A stretch of DNA of 64,000 bases from Pseudomonas resinovorans NBRC 106553. GTDB lineage: Bacteria > Pseudomonadota > Gammaproteobacteria > Pseudomonadales > Pseudomonadaceae. Below, piece by piece: positions 61,826-64,000 of the stretch. The stretch spans positions 5,766,001-5,830,000 of the forward strand of contig NC_021499.1 of the NCBI RefSeq assembly GCF_000412695.1, given 5' to 3'. A model generated the notes under the pieces. That model was not told the origin of the DNA. It saw nothing but the letters and a program-made list of their open reading frames with translations, and searched no databases. A program made the position numbers and the translations under genes. Within the stretch, counting starts at the first letter, position 1; every line of letters starts with the position of its first letter.

Positions 61826-64000
61826 ATGATTGCTTCCTTGCGCACCTTTTTCGCTGCCGCCGTGCTGGGCCTCTGCCTCGCCCCGACTTACCTGCAAGCC
61901 GCGCCCGTCGCAGGCGCCGCCCTGCCCAAGGCCTCGCCCGCCGCCAGCAAGCCCGCCGAAGGCGAAGCCGCGGCCAAGCCCTCGATCGAGGAGCAGACCC
62001 AGACCTTCGTCGCCAACCAGCAGGAAAGCGAGGCGAGCCTCGCCGCCCTCAAGCGCCAGCTGAGCGATGCGCCCCGCCTGATCAGCGAATCCCAGCGCGA
62101 ACTGACGCGCCTGAAGAGCAGCCCGCCGGTGCCGGTGAAAGAGCGTTACGGCAAATCCGAACTCACCCAGCTGGAAAAACTGCTGGACGAGCGCAGCAAC
62201 CAGCTGGCCGAGATGCAGAAGGCGCTGGCTGAAGCCAACAGCCTGATCATCACCTCCCAGACCCGCCCGGAACGCGCCCAGGCCGAGATCAGCAGCAATC
62301 AGACGCGCACCCAGCAGATCGGCATCATCCTCAAGTCCGGCAAGGACGCGGGCAAGGCCGTTACCGAGGAACAGCGCCCCCTCCTCAACGCCGAACTGAC
62401 CGCCCTCGCCGCCCAGACCGAGTTGCGCCGCGAGGAACTGGCCGGCAACAGCCTGCTGCAGGATCTCGGCAACAGCCGCCGCGACCTGCTGGCCGAGCGC
62501 ATCCGCCGCCTGGAACAGGAAACCCAGGACCTGCAGCTGCTGATCAACGACATGCGCCGGGAAAGTTCCGAGCAGACCGTCGCCGAGCTCTCCCGCGATG
62601 CCGAGAAGGCCACGCCGGACAGCGTTCTGGCGAAGGAAAACGACATCAACCTGAAGATGTCCGACTACCTGCTGCGCGCCACCGACCGCCTCAATGAACT
62701 GACCCAGCAGAACCTGCAGACACGCCAGCAGCTGGACAACCTCAGCCAGGCCGACCAGGCCCTGGAAGAGCAGATCAGCGTGCTCAAGGGCAGCCTGCTG
62801 CTGTCCAAGATCCTCTACCAGCAGCGGCAGGCCTTGCCCAAACTGCACCTGGACAAGGACCTGGCGAACGACATCGGCGATATCCGCCTCTACCAGTTCG
62901 AGCTCAACCAGCAGCGCGACAAGCTGGCCAATCCCCAAGCCTATGTCGACAACCTGCTCGCCGAGCAGCCGGCGGAGCAGGTCACCCCTGAATTGCGCGC
63001 CACCCTGACCAACCTGATCAGCACCCGTGGCGAACTGCTCGATCGCCTCAGCCGCGAACTGAACACGCTGCTCAACGAATCCATCACCCTGCAACTCAAC
63101 CAGAAACAGCTGCAGGAAACCTCCCAGGCGCTGCGCAACACCCTCGACGAGCAGATGTTCTGGATTCCCAGCAACAAGCCGCTGGACCTCTCCTGGCTGA
63201 AAACCGCACCGCACCTGCTGGAGAAGCAGCTGCAGGAAATGCCCTGGGGCGCAGGGGTACGCGAGCTGGGCGAAGGCCTGGTGGACCGTCCCTGGCTGTT
63301 CCTGCCACTGTTGCTGACCATCGGCGCGCTGCTGTGGAAACGCCGCTACATCCACGCCCGTCTCCACGAGATCAACCAGGACGTCGGCCACTTCAAGCGT
63401 GACAGCCAGCTGCACACCCCGCTGGCCCTGCTGTTGACCGTGCTCCTGGCGTTGCCGGTGGGCCTGGGGCTGTCGCTCTGCGGCTATGCCCTGCAGATGG
63501 ACGCCCGTGGTCAGAACGCGACCCTGGGTGCCGCGCTGTTCGAGATGGCCCAGGCCTGGATGGTGTTCTACACCCTCTACCGCGTGCTCGCGCCCGGCGG
63601 CATCGCCGAGCTGCACTTCGGCTGGGACCGCCCGCAAGTCGCCTTCCTGCGTGGCCAGATCCGCCGCCTCGGCGGCGTGGTCATGGCCCTGGTGGCCATC
63701 GTCACTGTCGCCGAGCACCAGCCCGCCGCCCTGGCCGAAGACATCATCGGGATAATGGTGGTGCTCAGCTGCTACACGCTGATGACCCTGGTACTGAGCA
63801 ACCTGCTGCTGGCCGAACCCATGCGCGAGCAGACCTCGCCCTTCCGCCTGCTCATCGGCGTGGGCTTCACCCTGCTGCCGCTGGGCTTCATCGTCGCCGT
63901 GGGCTTCGGCTACTACTACACCTCCCTCAAGCTTACCGACCGCCTGATCATCACCCTCTACCTGCTGATCGTGGTGCTGTTGGTGGAAGCCACCTTCGTC
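61826..64000 (+). CDS. mscK: Mechanosensitive channel MscK/KefA-like, N-terminal part
   Basis: The frame from the ATG at 61826 stays open to the last base of the window: 725 codons seen, with the C-terminal MscS pore domain outside. A signal peptide (MIASLRTFFAAAVLGLCLAP) is followed by an Ala/Pro/Lys-rich stretch. Then comes a long periplasmic coiled coil (~50-440, for example LAALKRQLSDAPRLISESQR and LLAERIRRLEQETQDLQLLI), the MscS_porin domain. From about residue 490 there are membrane segments (PWLFLPLLLTIGALLW, TPLALLLTVLLALPVGLGL). This matches the ~1100-residue K+-regulated channel MscK. The ribosome site is weak. Adjacent to the K+/H+ antiporter, both being turgor-related. Confidence 0.9.
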   Translation, partial: MIASLRTFFAAAVLGLCLAPTYLQAAPVAGAALPKASPAASKPAEGEAAAKPSIEEQTQTFVANQQESEASLAALKRQLSDAPRLISESQRELTRLKSSPPVPVKERYGKSELTQLEKLLDERSNQLAEMQKALAEANSLIITSQTRPERAQAEISSNQTRTQQIGIILKSGKDAGKAVTEEQRPLLNAELTALAAQTELRREELAGNSLLQDLGNSRRDLLAERIRRLEQETQDLQLLINDMRRESSEQTVAELSRDAEKATPDSVLAKENDINLKMSDYLLRATDRLNELTQQNLQTRQQLDNLSQADQALEEQISVLKGSLLLSKILYQQRQALPKLHLDKDLANDIGDIRLYQFELNQQRDKLANPQAYVDNLLAEQPAEQVTPELRATLTNLISTRGELLDRLSRELNTLLNESITLQLNQKQLQETSQALRNTLDEQMFWIPSNKPLDLSWLKTAPHLLEKQLQEMPWGAGVRELGEGLVDRPWLFLPLLLTIGALLWKRRYIHARLHEINQDVGHFKRDSQLHTPLALLLTVLLALPVGLGLSLCGYALQMDARGQNATLGAALFEMAQAWMVFYTLYRVLAPGGIAELHFGWDRPQVAFLRGQIRRLGGVVMALVAIVTVAEHQPAALAEDIIGIMVVLSCYTLMTLVLSNLLLAEPMREQTSPFRLLIGVGFTLLPLGFIVAVGFGYYYTSLKLTDRLIITLYLLIVVLLVEATFV

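Overview
The window is 64 kb of GC-rich chromosome from a Pseudomonas. From memory, most of its gene order matches the P. aeruginosa PAO1 block around PA4961 to PA5022: parC/parE, cpdA, nudF, thiC, tolC, waaA, hldE, msbA, waaL, the LPS core genes, ilvE, glnE, aceEF, dipA, msrA, an acyl-CoA dehydrogenase, a K+/H+ antiporter and mscK. Codon use is strongly G/C at third positions, which explains the many long shadow ORFs. The species cannot be named from this stretch. Differences from P. aeruginosa suggest another species: few glycosyltransferases between waaL and the carbamoyltransferase, and a small amine-type catabolic locus between tolC and waaA.

Layout. 1-512: C-terminus of a cyclase-like protein. 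513-910: non-coding, with terminators and small inverted repeats. 911-10095: a minus-strand run from nudF through DUF1249, cpdA, yqiA, parE, a phytase-like esterase, a retropepsin and parC to a PqiC-like lipoprotein, with many stop/start overlaps. 10284-16161: DUF3298 lipoprotein, then cytX and thiC behind a TPP riboswitch, then tolC. 16271-20109: a mini-locus of an orphan periplasmic binding protein, a divergent trimethylamine-dehydrogenase-like flavoenzyme and an XRE-cupin regulator. 20245-29312: waaA, a LysR/SMR pair, a FAD oxidoreductase with an aldo-keto reductase, a Nudix-like protein, hldE and msbA. 29345-43718: the LPS core locus, with a WaaP-type kinase-fold protein, waaL, four glycosyltransferases, a carbamoyltransferase, kinase-fold proteins, waaP, waaG, waaC and waaF. 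43811-52633: ilvE, glnE, and aceE-aceF behind a twin dyad operator. 52968-61658: dipA, msrA, rlmJ, acyl-CoA dehydrogenase and antiporter. 61826-64000: the N-terminal 725 residues of an MscK-type channel, cut by the window end.

How they work together. The LPS genes form one functional block. HldE makes ADP-heptose, WaaA adds Kdo to lipid A, WaaC/WaaF add heptoses, WaaP and related kinases phosphorylate them, a carbamoyltransferase decorates the core, WaaG and other glycosyltransferases extend it, MsbA flips the lipid A-core and WaaL ligates O-antigen. thiC and cytX supply the HMP moiety of thiamine by synthesis and uptake; its cofactor form is also used by AceE. parE and parC share a transcription unit with unrelated small enzymes.

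The most unusual signals are non-coding. One is a compact, multi-hairpin element at about 59514-59689, downstream of the acyl-CoA dehydrogenase, whose 3' part can form two mutually exclusive 7-bp stems. Others are a pair of near-identical 15-bp dyads 52 bp apart upstream of aceE, REP-like palindromes (one supplies a stop codon), and an 84-bp MITE-like inverted repeat near the left end. I found no CRISPR array, tRNA, rRNA, IS element or prophage, and no convincing new multi-gene system; the amine locus is the nearest candidate.
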